From the NCBI GenBank assembly GCA_035041965.1, contig JAPYMA010001453.1, positions 96,522 through 160,521 of the forward strand: a stretch of 64,000 nt of DNA. The letters are read 5' to 3'. The notes below the pieces were generated by a model. That model did no database searches. It was not told the DNA's origin and saw only the letters and a program-made list of their open reading frames with translations. Positions 1 through 12,300 of this stretch are shown piece after piece. The position numbers and the translations under genes are program-made. Numbering within the stretch: position 1 is the stretch's first letter; every line of letters begins with the position of its first letter. This stretch comes from Anisakis pegreffii. Lineage: Eukaryota > Nematoda > Chromadorea > Rhabditida > Anisakidae.

Positions 1-97
1 AATCTTCAACAACAAAACCATAAAACATCTTATTTATTGAAACTTTCCATAAGGGATGTTCATTGAGGAGCAGGTGATCGAATAAAGATGCACTCAC

Positions 98-888
98 CTT
101 CGGGTAGGGTCACTCCTGGAGCCGGAAAATATGGTCGAAGTCTGATGTAATAGTGGCGAGCCATCAGAACATCTTTGAGACGCTTATCCTGTTCAGTGAT
201 TTCTGTTGCTAAGCGGTTAGCCCTTTCGAAGGCCAATTTGCTATCTGCTGCAGTTTGAGCGAAATTCTCGGCTTCTCGAGGAGGAGGTATAAACAACTCA
301 AACTGATCTGAAATCATCCAGAAGCATGCAGAGCAGATACCTCATCAGAGTGCACTGATGAATTTCAATACTAATCATAAAGCTTGTAAGCAAATTCATT
401 AAGTGGAAATGATTCTTTGAGATGCAGCAAAATAATCTTTTCGTAATTTCGCGCCACCATGCATTTAGTTTCTTTCTTGTTTGTGATTGAACCAGATCCG
501 TACGAGTCGCTTCTTTGCTCGTAGAGTCTGCTTGATGTTTGAAACTAGAAAATTGAAACAAGCAGTCTTTGAATCGAAAGAATGCCCCCGCTCCTACGCT
601 CGTTTGGAAATTATTGTGAATACACATGCCGAATCATGTTATCGATCGCTTGATACAAATGTTGAACTACGAAGCGATGCATACAATCTCGCGATTTCCT
701 TGAGCATATCAGGTCGTGTTTTGTCTTAATAACATGACAATGCGCGATGAGAGGAATAGATCAAAACGTGCACGATACTTACGTGTTCCATACGTTCCCG
801 GTGGTTCAGTTTCAGTCGTACGTCTGAATCCTTGACTGGCGATTAGCAAAAGAACGTATTCAAGCAACAAAACCGTCATCCGCTTCAT
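98..888 (-). CDS. Gene A: tandem M1 aminopeptidase-like protein, 5' end only (partial at window edge)
   Basis: Two exons are readable on the minus strand. Exon 1 (888-783) begins with ATG and encodes a hydrophobic signal peptide starting MKRMTVLLLEYVLLLIAS; it ends phase 1 at a GTAAGT donor. Exon 2 (307-98) follows a TTTCAG acceptor and ends at a GTGAGT donor, again phase 1. Exon 2 encodes a charged linker and then HYYIRLRPYFPAPG, the strand that opens the M1 N-terminal beta domain and matches the same position in genes B, C and D. Both exon phases are identical to those of the three complete paralogs, so this is very probably a fourth copy whose remaining roughly 38 exons lie left of base 1. 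Bases 1-97 are the start of intron 2. Whether the rest is intact cannot be judged here. ORFs of 109 and 80 codons between the two exons are chance frames in intron 1. Confidence 0.82.
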
Positions 889-3800
889 TGTTTTCTATCT
901 GTCTTCATTCGATTCAATTCAGCAATAATAATAGCACACAAGAGACAATCAACCGTCCAATGTTATCCAATTCACTGGTTAGCAGTAGTCGGTTGAGGGA
1001 CAATGTGTCAGTGCAATGAAACCCTATCGCGATGAACCTGAAAGACTGCTTCCAATTGATAACGTTGGAATCTTGATGTGATCTGCTTGTATAGTGTAAA
1101 AGCATCGTATCAAACAAAGTACTCTTTTCCATTTCATTATCAGAATATGATTTTTATAATCGCTAACTACACAGCATGTGCATGCAAATAACAAATAATT
1201 AATCGTAGTGATGGAACGCAAGAATATCAGTAGATTAGACAACCTTCGGGTGCACCCCATTTATCAGTGATTGTTGTCAAAAAGTGATCATGTAAAATCG
1301 TAACCATAGAGTTTTAGTGCAATGCATTTGGCCATTAACTAGCAGTTCAGCAGTGCAGTTAAAAACTTCGATCAGATAATCTCTTATAAGTTCATTGTTA
1401 ATATGACGATTAAAGCTTTTTGCTATTAGCAACAAATATGGTGATAAGCCGATTAGTGCTCTATAATGTCTGGTCTTTTAGATAGATACGATGTAAAACG
1501 TTTAGTTGACGGCAAAGTATAATTTTGAGACTATGAGAATGTTTTCTGTTTGCTGATTGCTACATTTTGAATAGTCTTTTTTTTTTAATGATAAGCCAAC
1601 GACAATAAAGATCATTGAGCATTAAGTCTTTAATCGGAGAGCATTTTAAGTGTTTGAATGCAGTGGAATTATTGCTGCTCTATTTCTAGTTTAGAGCAAT
1701 AAAATTTCTTGCGGAAAAAATCTACTGCTGGTTAAGCACCAATGAAGACGGCGAAAGGAAGATAAGTGATGAATATTGATTGTTAAGGAATCGTAAATGA
1801 ATAGCGATCATTTGATCAACTTATCATTTCTCATTGAATGAAGGGCCCATCAATTGCTGAAAATGCGGTGAGAAGGTAGTACGTTTTCACTTCTAATGTA
1901 GTTCTTGAGTACTATTCCCAGAAAATTATTGTGTATAAAGAATGGATGGAGGAGTTAATTGCGTGCAGATTAGAGCATCTTCTGAATGGTATTTCGAAGT
2001 ATTGAATCTGAACGAAACTCAATTGCTTACATGAGCAAGACGGTTTGGAATTCGACCCATTTTGGGAATTGCGTTTAACCAATCATTCACGCTCTTTTTC
2101 TCGATAGCCCATATCAACTTCAGTAGCTAAGTGAATCCAATTTAGCTTCAAAATGCTTGCTAATTCAATCATTAGACAACAATTTTGTCACGAGAAGCGA
2201 TTTACTATTAGTTTTACTTTCAATAATCACGAAGCAATTGATCACCGCTGCCAAAAATGAACGGCTCTCCGACTAAACTGATTACTAGCAAAGATAAAGT
2301 AAAAGTAGAAACAATGTCTACTCGACGAAACGAAATCTGAAACGACAGCTATCAAAACATCCATCGACCGAACGGTTTAAAAGAGGTTCGTATACGTTTC
2401 ACGAAGCATTCATCCCATTCGGCTATTCAAATGAGCAACAATTCCCAACTATTCAACAGAACAATTGTTCCCGAAAATCATTCCGTTCGCCTATTCAAGG
2501 GAGTAATAATTCCCACCTATTCAAAAGAACGACATTTCCCAATTATTGAAGGGAACAATAGCTCCCAAAATCTAATGTTCGCTGAGAACAAACGCGCCCA
2601 AACCTATGCAGGGGAACAATGGTTCCCATAATTCGCTGAGAACTCCTCACAATAATCAGCAATTCTAAGCATAATTGACCAACGATCCCCAGACCTTCGT
2701 CACCTCCATCGTTAAGCTACCCATGATTCAAGTGTCGTCGAGCTGTCAGTGATCAGTAACCGAGTCATCTGTTCTATTTGTGTTCATACCTGTTCCATCT
2801 ATCTTCAGTACGTACTAAACCACCTAGAACCTCTCCGTCTTCCTCCCATTTCATCACATTACTTTGCAGAGCTTATGCATGGAGGACCAAGTTCATTACG
2901 TGACATTTAACGAAGCTCATAGCTGATCAAGAGCAGATAGATGGCATAACGACTCAAGTTCGGACCGAGCTGTGTTGACTGTCGATCAATAGAACATCCT
3001 ATGCTGGCCGGAGATATCTTTAGATTGCCTTATGAGGACAAACCCTAGGAGAAGGGTAGAGATAATCGACTTCTTGGGGTTGATTTCAATTAAAACATAT
3101 GGAGCTGGGAAAGGATTTTTGCGTGAGCAAATAAGATGTCGGTGCGACAAGGAGATGTTTATGGATTAAATATACATTGCTTATGGGATTAATGTGTTGT
3201 GAGCAAATGTGATAGAAAAGGATGGAATGTTTTTGTATGAGAAGAGCAAACAATCATGTTATTAAATACTTTTTTTTTTAATTAGCAAGATAAGCAAAAC
3301 ACACATATCAGCGAATATCATTTAATGCGTTGTCAATTCGCTAACGTGCCACATCATTTATGCACCATTGTTTTACAGGATACCTGTAAATGTGTGTTGA
3401 TCCGCAGGTGTTCTTCATCGACCTCCCGGCTCATCGTTTATATTAAGTTGATAACTCCTTAAAGTAGTCATTCTTAAAACTTCGCCTTCGATTCCTCCAT
3501 GCCTCCCCTTGATTGTTGCCAATTTCCGTTTTTGTATCCGATTAAATGCATTTAAATCTCCATTTCGTTTCCATCTGGCAGTAAGTGCTTTTGATATTCG
3601 TGGGACTGGTACTGTAGTACCATTCAAGCATTTCTTAATATAGTTATGGGCATATCCCTGTTGCGGATATGAGGGTGCCTGGTACAGGTAAGAGTTTACT
3701 TGATACAGGTATGGTATATTTATGAATATGAGAGGTAAGTCAAAAATAAGTATGATAGCAGATGTGAGAGTTTAACTGTCAAGGTATGTTTGATGTTTAT

Positions 3801-3895
3801 GAAGTCAGCAGCCAACTGCACCGTTTTATGAAGAAGCGTTATTGATGGTACTGATTGAGTGGATCGAGATGAGATGTAATCACCGTGAGTTGCAG
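889..3895. other. Intergenic region between gene A and the RNase T2 gene
   Basis: No supported gene in about 3 kb. It is the shared upstream region of two divergent genes (A on minus, RNase T2 on plus). GATA-type sites oriented towards gene A occur near 1137-1142 (TTATCA, minus TGATAA) and 1261-1268 (minus ACTGATAA). A block of diverged short repeats lies at 2420-2640. A 70-codon minus-strand ORF (3415-3627) and a 66-codon plus ORF over the repeat have no recognisable similarity or exon-like context and are not called. Confidence 0.6.
2420..2640. repeat. Diverged short tandem repeat with GGGAACAAT..TTCCC palindromic cores
   Basis: The octamer CTATTCAA recurs at about 2423, 2449, 2491 and 2517 (spacings 26, 42 and 26). 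Between and after these are variants of an imperfect palindrome of the form gGAACAATnnTTCCC, at about 2435-2447, 2459-2473, 2551-2566 and 2611-2627. The pattern is directly visible; the repeat family is not recognised. The 66-codon ORF covering it is a by-product of the repetition. Confidence 0.55.
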
Positions 3896-3898
3896 ATG
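3890..3898 (+). promoter_or_regulatory. Possible trans-splice acceptor abutting the RNase T2 start codon
   Basis: TTGCAG ends immediately before the ATG at 3896. Nematode mRNAs often receive a spliced leader at such a site a few bases before the start. This supports choosing 3896 over 3845, but an ordinary cis intron or a chance match cannot be excluded. Confidence 0.35.
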
Positions 3899-5582
3899 CG
3901 ATTAATTGGTCGTGTATCGTTTACATTTGTGGCATTCGTTTGGGTCGTGGTCGATAGCGTTAACGCTATTTCACATGGATCAAATAATTCATCGCAATTC
4001 GATTACTTCACATTCACGCAAATGTATCCGACAGACGTTTGTTTGATGGACAACGATTGGAGAAATGGTTCTTGCTTGGTACCGCAGCAAAGTGCACTCT
4101 GGACGGTTCATGGACTTTGGTGAGGCATTATTTAGCTGCATTCACGGGAACTGGAGGAATTATCTTTGAGAATGATGGGATGTGGTTGTTTTGAATTCGG
4201 TGTTTTGCGATTTTGTGTTGTTTGACGTTGGATTGGTTAATTTGTTTATTTGTTTTGTCATGATGAGGTGTGTTCATTAATTGTGATCGATTTGTTTATT
4301 TAATCAGCAATTCCAGCTCATTGTGAGTTGATGCCTTTCTGCTATCACCAATAACACAAATATCACATTCTTCCTTCCCTGGCATCCTTCTTTCCGCGCA
4401 CCTAATGAAAATAGTATTGGGAATCACTTGTCTTCATGAAATTCCAAATTTTGTTATGACTGATTTGGCCATCACAGAGGTGTTGGGTTGCTCTACCTTA
4501 TTGCCAAACAATAAATGCCCGTTGCCATAAACACTTTATATAGTTAAACATAGCCAATCCGAATCTGACAGTGAAATATATCAGTTTGTTTAGTGTTTAT
4601 TGTTTTGATATCGCATGTATGTTTCGCGATATTTTGAATTGATTTTGTTTGTTTCTTGGTTAGGACAACATCACGAAGCCTCTGTCATTCACACGATGAA
4701 AAGTTTAAACCGAGTCAAATTGCTCAAATAGAAAAGCAGTTGGAACTGGAATGGCCGAATTTATTTACTGGCAAATCTGTAACGTCATTTTGGTGTGTGT
4801 TTGTTTATTGCTGAATTATGTTTTACTGTTATTGTTATCATAATTAAGTACGTACATATATATAGCGGTGATGAATTAAGGAAATATGAATGGGAAAAGC
4901 ATGGAGCGTGTGCATGGAACGTGCAAGCAACTCGAGGAGCGCTGAACTACTTTTCGGAGAGTCTGCGTTTGCATGAGCAATATCCTGTTGATGAGTGCGT
5001 TTTAGTGGTCTCTTTAAATAGGAGTATTATGAACACCAATTGCAAACTGCTTTTAGAGCATTACGTCGCAGTAATATTGTGCCGAACTCGGAGTCGTCTT
5101 ATCGTTCAGATGATATTCATAAAGCAATCACAACATATCTGACGAACGGCTGCAGCATTCAAGTACACTGTCGAAAAAATAAAACGGTACTTTTGGATGG
5201 ATATTTGCGGAATTTGTTGAATTTTTTTGGCATCACTATTATAGATTGGGAAATTTTTATAAAAACTGCTCTTTAGAGTGGTGAATATTTTCTGGCGGAT
5301 ATACGAATGTGTCTGGATAAGGAGTTTCATCCCGTTGACTTTCAAAGATGTGCTGAAAGGAAATCGAAAAACTGGTACAAAAAACACAGATTTGACTCCG
5401 TAAGGCGAAATATCCTCTATCGGAGACGGACTAGCCCGAAGTATGAGGCGTGTCCTCTTGAAGGTATCAAATATGCTTCCCCAGCTCATACCATAGGTGC
5501 AATTAGTGATGAAAGCAACCACGGTTATCATACGGGTGACAAGCCCACTTATCGAACATTACCCGAACTCGATTACTCTTAG
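3896..5582 (+). CDS. Secreted ribonuclease T2 family protein (5 exons, 305 aa)
   Basis: Exons 3896-4119, 4664-4792, 4866-4994, 5057-5186 and 5277-5582 join in one frame of 306 codons including the TAG stop. An N-terminal signal peptide (MRLIGRVSFTFVAFVWVVV...) is followed by the RNase T2 opening FDYFTFTQMYP and both catalytic blocks: CAS I WTVHGLW at the exon 1-2 junction and CAS II YEWEKHGAC in exon 3, so both catalytic histidines are present. The segments YPVDEALRRSNIVP and ADIRMCLDKEFHPVDFQRC also match the family. RNase T2 enzymes cleave single-stranded RNA through 2',3'-cyclic phosphates in secretory or lysosomal compartments. ATG 3896 is preferred because it begins the signal peptide and directly follows TTGCAG; an upstream in-frame ATG at 3845 would add a non-signal leader. 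The exon 2-3 joint gives Cys where a Trp is usual. The tail after the last conserved Cys is long, basic and unrecognised. Confidence 0.88.
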
Positions 5583-6384
5583 TAGTGGCGGTGCCAGTTC
5601 TTTTGGAAAGTTGTTCTTGCTGGGGATGATACCCAACTGTTGGTCGACTATCAGCTCAATCGGGCATTTCTTCGCTTCATTTGGTTGGTGATGAAACATG
5701 TGAAGGGATGGAGCGAGGTTTGGCAAGAGTAAGTGCCCGAATGCCGAAGTGTTTCAGCGAAAATTGACCAAAATGCACATGTGTTTCAGGAGAAATTGAC
5801 CAAAATAACATGAATTGTTGACGAATTTAATTTATTTGTGTAATGTTTTTCACTGCTTTATTACAACGCTACATTCGTTTAAACAGTCTTATCATTGGTG
5901 ATAAGTTTTGTGAATGTTTTGCGAATTGGAATGATGCACTGCACTATACTGTTGTAAACTTAATAAGCGATGTTGTCTTTATACAATTTCCACGATCCAA
6001 AATCACCTCCGTAACAACGTAACTTGAGTTAATTGGAGGTGAATCTGCATTCATTTTCGAAACTGAGAAATATTCCAGTCATAACTTACTAACGCAATCA
6101 GACCTAATGAATGCACACACACATTACTTGTAATTGGCAATTATCAAAGGCAACAAATAAAATCAAACTTGGAACGAATACATATAAATATCATGAAGAT
6201 TTATTCCGGATAAGCAACTCTAAACGTAATCTCATTACTTTTTCAATAAACCAATACTCAAAAGAGACAATACGAATGGATGAAGAGAACACAGAATACG
6301 CAAAAATCATACTTGAAGTGTCACAAATTTTCAATAAAAGTAACGTTTAAGTGAACTTGACAATTGATCACAGAGTTTATAACT
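5583..6384. other. Convergent intergenic region between RNase T2 and gene B
   Basis: About 800 bp of AT-rich DNA between two 3' ends. No gene is supported. TTTATT near 5830 and 6203 (minus AATAAA) could serve gene B polyadenylation, and AATAAA near 6154 and 6246 could serve the RNase gene; none is compelling. The small ORF at 6111-6350 is not supported. Confidence 0.5.
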
Positions 6385-9300
6385 TTACTCATAAAGCCTT
6401 GGAACATTGTCTCTTAACCATTGTATTATTTCTTGTTGATTGTCATTTCTCCACTTTATTCTCGCTTCAACTTTCTTCATCGCGTTTCTCATTTGCGTTT
6501 TCTGATCATCTGACAACATATCTCCTTCGGCGCCGTTCAAGAAGCCATCGGCCTGTAAACAAATGAATGCAACCAGACGAATATGAAACGAATAACTTGA
6601 TAAGAAGTTCTATCGATGAGTTGTCATTATTTTATTGAACCTTCAAAAATTTTGTTATTATTGTCGCATTAGCAATATGTACATTCTAGAACAAAAAATT
6701 CTATTGTTTGCAGTCATAACTGAATGAAAATGTTCCGTAAATATCAAGTCCTATCGAACAGCACAGAATTTGAATAGCAGTAAAAGATTTGATCCACATG
6801 GAACGTATGCTATCAATGAGCACTTACAAGGTTCAGATCCTCCTGTGTGTTCCAAAACGTCATAGCTGCTTCCATATAGTCTTGGAATGGCGGTACACCG
6901 AATGAAACGAGTGTCCAATTCGTTTTGAAGTAATCCCACATCACCCGTTTCGTTTCATCGCGATTACCCAGATACTTAAGCATTCCTGTGGGTAGTTCAC
7001 CCATCACGGTTTTATGAATCAAGCTGAAATCATATGTTGTGAGCTGGCTGATGAAAAGATTAGTTGATCGTTCACTAAGATCAATCAATCGATAACCATC
7101 GTTTAACGAGTACTGAATTTACCATCAATCAAGCACTTCCATCAAACGTTCAACATATTTTTGAGCGAACTTCCTAATTGCATAATTTTTTCGTTGTTTT
7201 GATAGAAAAAAGCTGATAGATGGCTAGGTATCATCTATCTGATTTAATCCGCAAATGAATCACTTCGATTAGCATAACAACTGCAATAATACCAACAAAC
7301 ATACTCCTTTAGTTGTGTTGCATCCGTCGTGCACGCTTGTGCCTCGAGAAGATTCTCGGTATCGCGGTGGAAGTATCTGGAATTGTCCACAAACCACCGG
7401 TATAATTTCTCAACAACGTCGATCGATTCCGGATTTTCATGAACTCCCCAGCAATACTGCGTCCTTCTCAAGTCGGGCACCATGCTGAAAAGCGATCAAT
7501 TAGTCCCCGCAATTATTTCTTCGTCTGCTTCAGAACGCCAGTAAGTGAAGATTCGGCTGCAAAACAGAATTCGGCACAACGAAATACTGAAGAACGCATG
7601 GCAGTATGGATGTCAAAAGCATAAAGTATCGCGTTCGTCGTTACCTTACCTGTTACATAAACCAGTTCCTGATCTTGACATTTCGCAATTTGTCTTGAAA
7701 TCAATGAAGCTCGTTGACGCTTTCTGACGGCAATCCGAGTAACTGAGCTTACAAGCGTATTCAGTGGCAAATGATGCGAGCATTCTGCAAAATCATTATT
7801 TATATTACCCGGCAGAGCCAAAGTGGCAGTCAGTTGTCATTTCGAAGCCTGATTGACAATTGATACGTGACAAATTCAACCGATTCATCTTAAAGGCTGT
7901 GAATTTCATACTGTATGGTTGAGTTGAGGAATAACTAACAAGTGAATGATTGAAATAACAAATAGAATACAAGAACAAAGCTCTTGAATTCATTTCCGTA
8001 TGACTAAGTTCATTCGTTTCATCGTCGAAGAGAACTGGCGGGGAAGATTTCCAAAAAGAAACTCACCTCTGAGTCCAGTCAGAACTGTTCTTCCATCCCA
8101 CTTTGTCGTAAATTGGTCCAATGACTTTTTGGAGATACCGCTGAAACAATTCTTATTGTTAGTTACTTTCTCATTTTCATCTCCCACCAAATGTTTGCTT
8201 AATGTCGAAACTATCAAATTCGTATCATTTCGCAGTCCACGTACCTTTACCAAGTCCCAGTTGTCTTTATCGACCGCATTCGAGCTTGTTGCCGAGAACA
8301 TTGTGATGAAATCGCGAATGGTCTGTCTGAACGCCAAGAACGGTGCATATTCTGTCTCCTTTGCCAAATAAAGACCAATTTTTAATACTCGATCCCAGTT
8401 CAGTGATCCTCTTCTGTAATCATTATCAGTCAGTTATTATCACATTCTTCAGCAGTCACCGGAAAAAAAACTTTTAATGTACTCAGGAGAAGTATACATG
8501 TTTAATTCATTAGGCAACAGTAACGTCACTTCTTATTTAATTAACGAATTCATCGTTCATATCCCTCATCTTCTCATCTATTCAACAAATCTAATGCAAG
8601 AGATTCGCGCAGCGAAGAGCATGATGCATGAGTTTAGCCAGATGGATTTGAAAAAAAACTTAGAATTTCAATTGTTCCATGTTACATCAATTGTTTGAGG
8701 GCATTTTTTGGTGATATGTGAGTGCGTTTTGAGTCAGACACTCGCAATAGGTATTACGAGGTGCAAAATGAAAATATATGATCGTATGAGAAGGAATACG
8801 GACTGTTGAAGTGCAACAGTGTCTGAGATGAGTTGCGCCCTTGTGAGAACATCGAATTCGAACGGATCGGATTCGAGTTGTTGTTGAATCGGTTGCCATA
8901 ACTTCTCATCGTACCAAACACGGAAGAATCCCTTCACAAAAAACATCGTTAATTGTGAAATAATGCGTGTGTCAGTGGAAATGTATCAACTGCATCCTAA
9001 TGTTTCAATCCGAGTTTCGATTCATTGTGAGCGATGTATTTTTGCATCGAATTTGATTTATTGTTGTTGGATCAGGAGAACTGCCACAGAAACTGTACTT
9101 TAGTTCATATCCAAATATTTATCTCCATATCATTTTAGAACAATCTCAATTCATGACAATATTTTCATGTGTAGGCAGTGCAATCTTTTTTTCATAATCT
9201 TTCTTCCACAGTCACTAAGTTCAGTGTCTGTGCGCTCACGGAGAAATTGATCCTATAGGCATGAAAGCGAAGACGTTTCTCGCTTTCCTCATGTATTCCC

Positions 9301-12300
9301 TGATGATCACGTAAAACGTTTGGATGTATGAATCGTTATCATCATGAAATATTATCAGATGGCAAAACTGAAAGACGTGATGAGGCTTTAAGCAAGTGCT
9401 TAGGTGGTGATGGTGTGATGCTCATAAATGACATACGCCTAGGGCAGCATTGTCGACTTGCCAATTACCGTCGAATGTTCGTTTCCATAGCGCATTCGAA
9501 CCTCCGTCTTTACCGACGAAATAGTTCAGGACTCTTCCTAACAATGAGCAATCAGGTATTCATTTCGAGTGAGGGCATATTGCTGAGTGGTAGTGGGAAC
9601 ATTGCAGACTGCGATTCATCACAATATTTCGTTGATATTCTCAGGAATCCACATATGTTTAACATGAATTTACTTGTCATAAAAACATAAGTAGGTAATC
9701 AAGATACAATTCAGTTGATGCTCTATCGCTTACAGATAAATACAAATCATACAACGTGGTGATCTAATGGCTATAAAACGAATGTAATCGATCATTTAGT
9801 GGCACTTCTTGAATGAGTCTGTTAGTATTGAATATAAACAAAGTGATCATGAGCAAACTAGCAATGATTTATCTCACCTGGTTTGCCCTGCATTTGTGAA
9901 TGCACTGGAATATTCCATACCCAACCGTAAGTGGAAGTTTGAAGAGCGCTTGTGTCCTTGATAAATGGTTCTTGTGAGTACACAACATTGTTGTCATTAT
10001 CAACAGTTTCCTTCAGTACCGGATAAGTTGCCTGTAAAAGAAGTCCGAATTACTTCTAACCTTTTGTAAATCAGTTTTTGACAATATGCAAACAACCAAA
10101 TAATACACGTAGTGTGATAAGATATATCAAACGATCCATAACATAATGTTCCTACATTCTATCGTGCATTATACTGTTCAGAGATTCTTGTTAGCTGTTG
10201 TATCACCTTTATACAACTCGTTCACTGCATGTGCTTCTTACTACCGCTTCATATTACCAAATCAACCTCAGAGACAGCAATAGTATTGTAATAAGAAAGT
10301 TTGTGCTAATGGAAAGCGACAGACAGGATAAGTCCACGATTTTGAATGCGAACTTGTGATCCATCAAAAATTTTCATTTATCAAATCGAACACTATTATG
10401 ACCTATGCAAACGAATCGTTTGATCAAATCAATCAAAGCACACCTGATATATCCATGCGCCCATCAATTCGGCCATATCCAACGGTTTATTGTCCCATCC
10501 CATTACATTGTTCTTCCTAGCTGCCTGAAAAATACCTCTACCAGCAAATGCATAGCAAAAGCCCCGAATATTCGATCTAAGATCAGGTTACCTTTAAACA
10601 TAAAAATGAAGAGGGATTTTCAGTTCATCCAAAATGAAAATATCTGGCTCAAAATCGATTGATCACTAATGGTCATCGTTTGGATGTTGGAAAAACGGTC
10701 GGTGGTCACACAGTAATATGACCAACTCATGATCAACAGTTATTCCATAATTTCGGTCGATTCTTGAATAACTTCCGAAGATTACAACCACAAAAATGAA
10801 CAGTGTAAACGCCACCTCAGTCAAATGAGTGAACATATTGGACGGAATGACGTTTTTGTATTGATATGCCTGCAGGTAGGTTTGTAGACCTTCTTGGAAG
10901 ACCGGTGCACCTAGTGCTTGACTCATCATATAGAGCAATGTTGCGCCCTTCAATGAAACGTCAGGTATGAAGATAGAAGTGATCATTCATTTCGTGAAGT
11001 AGGATGAAGAATAAAATAGGCGTAATGAATGTAATCCTTTAAGAAGTGCGGTTATGAGGCACTGGTTGGAAGTATTGCTTGCAGATGGTTTATCGTTACA
11101 ATATCAGCAATCACAATACGGTAATTGTTATGGTTTAATTTAAATGACTGAGAGCAATATAGAAGTCAAGATGGGATAGGTGAACTGAACGAATTTAGAT
11201 GCCATTTCACGTCACTTTCCTCTGTATGGAGTGACTACCTAGCTGTTATATTGTAGGGTATGGGCAAGGTATGGTTGCAGTAAGATAACACCTTGTTGTA
11301 CGGTATGCCAGTGAAATACAATGGTTTGTCCGGCACAACTGGCTTCGAGGTTCTCGTCGAAGAGTCCGTGATGAAACCACTATAAGCTTTCAAGAATCGC
11401 TCCAATTTCTGAAATCAAATTCCTAAATGAATATCCGATATAGTAACTGAGAACAGCATGTGATCATCGTGGCACGACATTAGTGTATCTTAACGATCCG
11501 AGGTGTATGTTCACATTCATCACTCATACCTTTTGGATAACTAACGATCAGTTAAAGCATACAGCATTTGCATGTTGCTCTGGGAATGTTCTGTTGGAGC
11601 CGTTGGTTTCCCAGTAATTTGCAGATGCTTCTTGCAGGAAGATGTATGGCCAGAATTCGATTGTCACCAAATTACCAAACCACTAAAAATAATACTCACA
11701 TTTCAATGCAACGCAATCGACGACTGAATAATCACGAGTAGTGTTCGTCGAGGAACGGGCTCCCCGTCGACGACTCCGGCGGGGGACGCAGAGAGCGCTC
11801 CTCTCGCGCAATTTCCTTCCCGATTTTTTTGCGAGGACCCCCCCTGTCCAATTTTCTCCCCGCGGGGACCTACCCCCCCCTTCGGGCGAAAACTGCTCCC
11901 CGACAAACACTAATCACGATATGTGGCGAAATACGCATCTCTTTCGCTTGTTTTATCTATACAATTGTCATAATTTCTCTAATTGCTGACCTATATGAAT
12001 CAGGATGGAGTGAAGAATCTGACAAATATCAAACGAACTTGATGAACGGTTTCGTGTGATGTGATCGAAGCGATGTAAGCATAGTCATCGGCAGTTGCAT
12101 ACGCCTTATCAGCCAGCATGTAACGATAGAGGATATGGATGAAACCCCAATGCTCTTCAGCGCCGTGCATAGTTGTGTATTGTGGCAGTGCCAGAACATC
12201 TAAAATCAATCTCTATCACCTTCTGCATCCAAAACTTCTTTCTTTTCCTGCTCAAACCGCAATTCGGTCATGAATTAAAATTTCATTGGTGAAAACGAAT

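Noticed and set aside
3415..3627. 70-codon minus-strand ORF with a fairly protein-like composition
   Set aside because: No recognised family, no convincing splice or signal context, and it sits alone in intergenic DNA.
5022..5056. Alternative RNase T2 exon 4 start at 5022, adding an EYYEHQ segment
   Set aside because: It would need an intron of about 30 bases; the 62-base intron 4995-5056 gives correct phase and a family-like YPVDEALRRSNIVP junction.
7990..8371. Long overlapping ORFs on both strands (123-125 codons)
   Set aside because: The minus frame is exon 35 of gene B running into intron; the plus frame is its antisense shadow with no recognisable domain.
9328..9690. 120-codon plus-strand ORF
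   Set aside because: It lies antisense to exon 33 of gene B (9537-9437) and has no similarity or exon context of its own.
11683..11989. Arginine- and proline-rich ORFs of 67-82 codons on both strands
   Set aside because: They are produced by the GC-rich MITE and cover neighbouring intron DNA.
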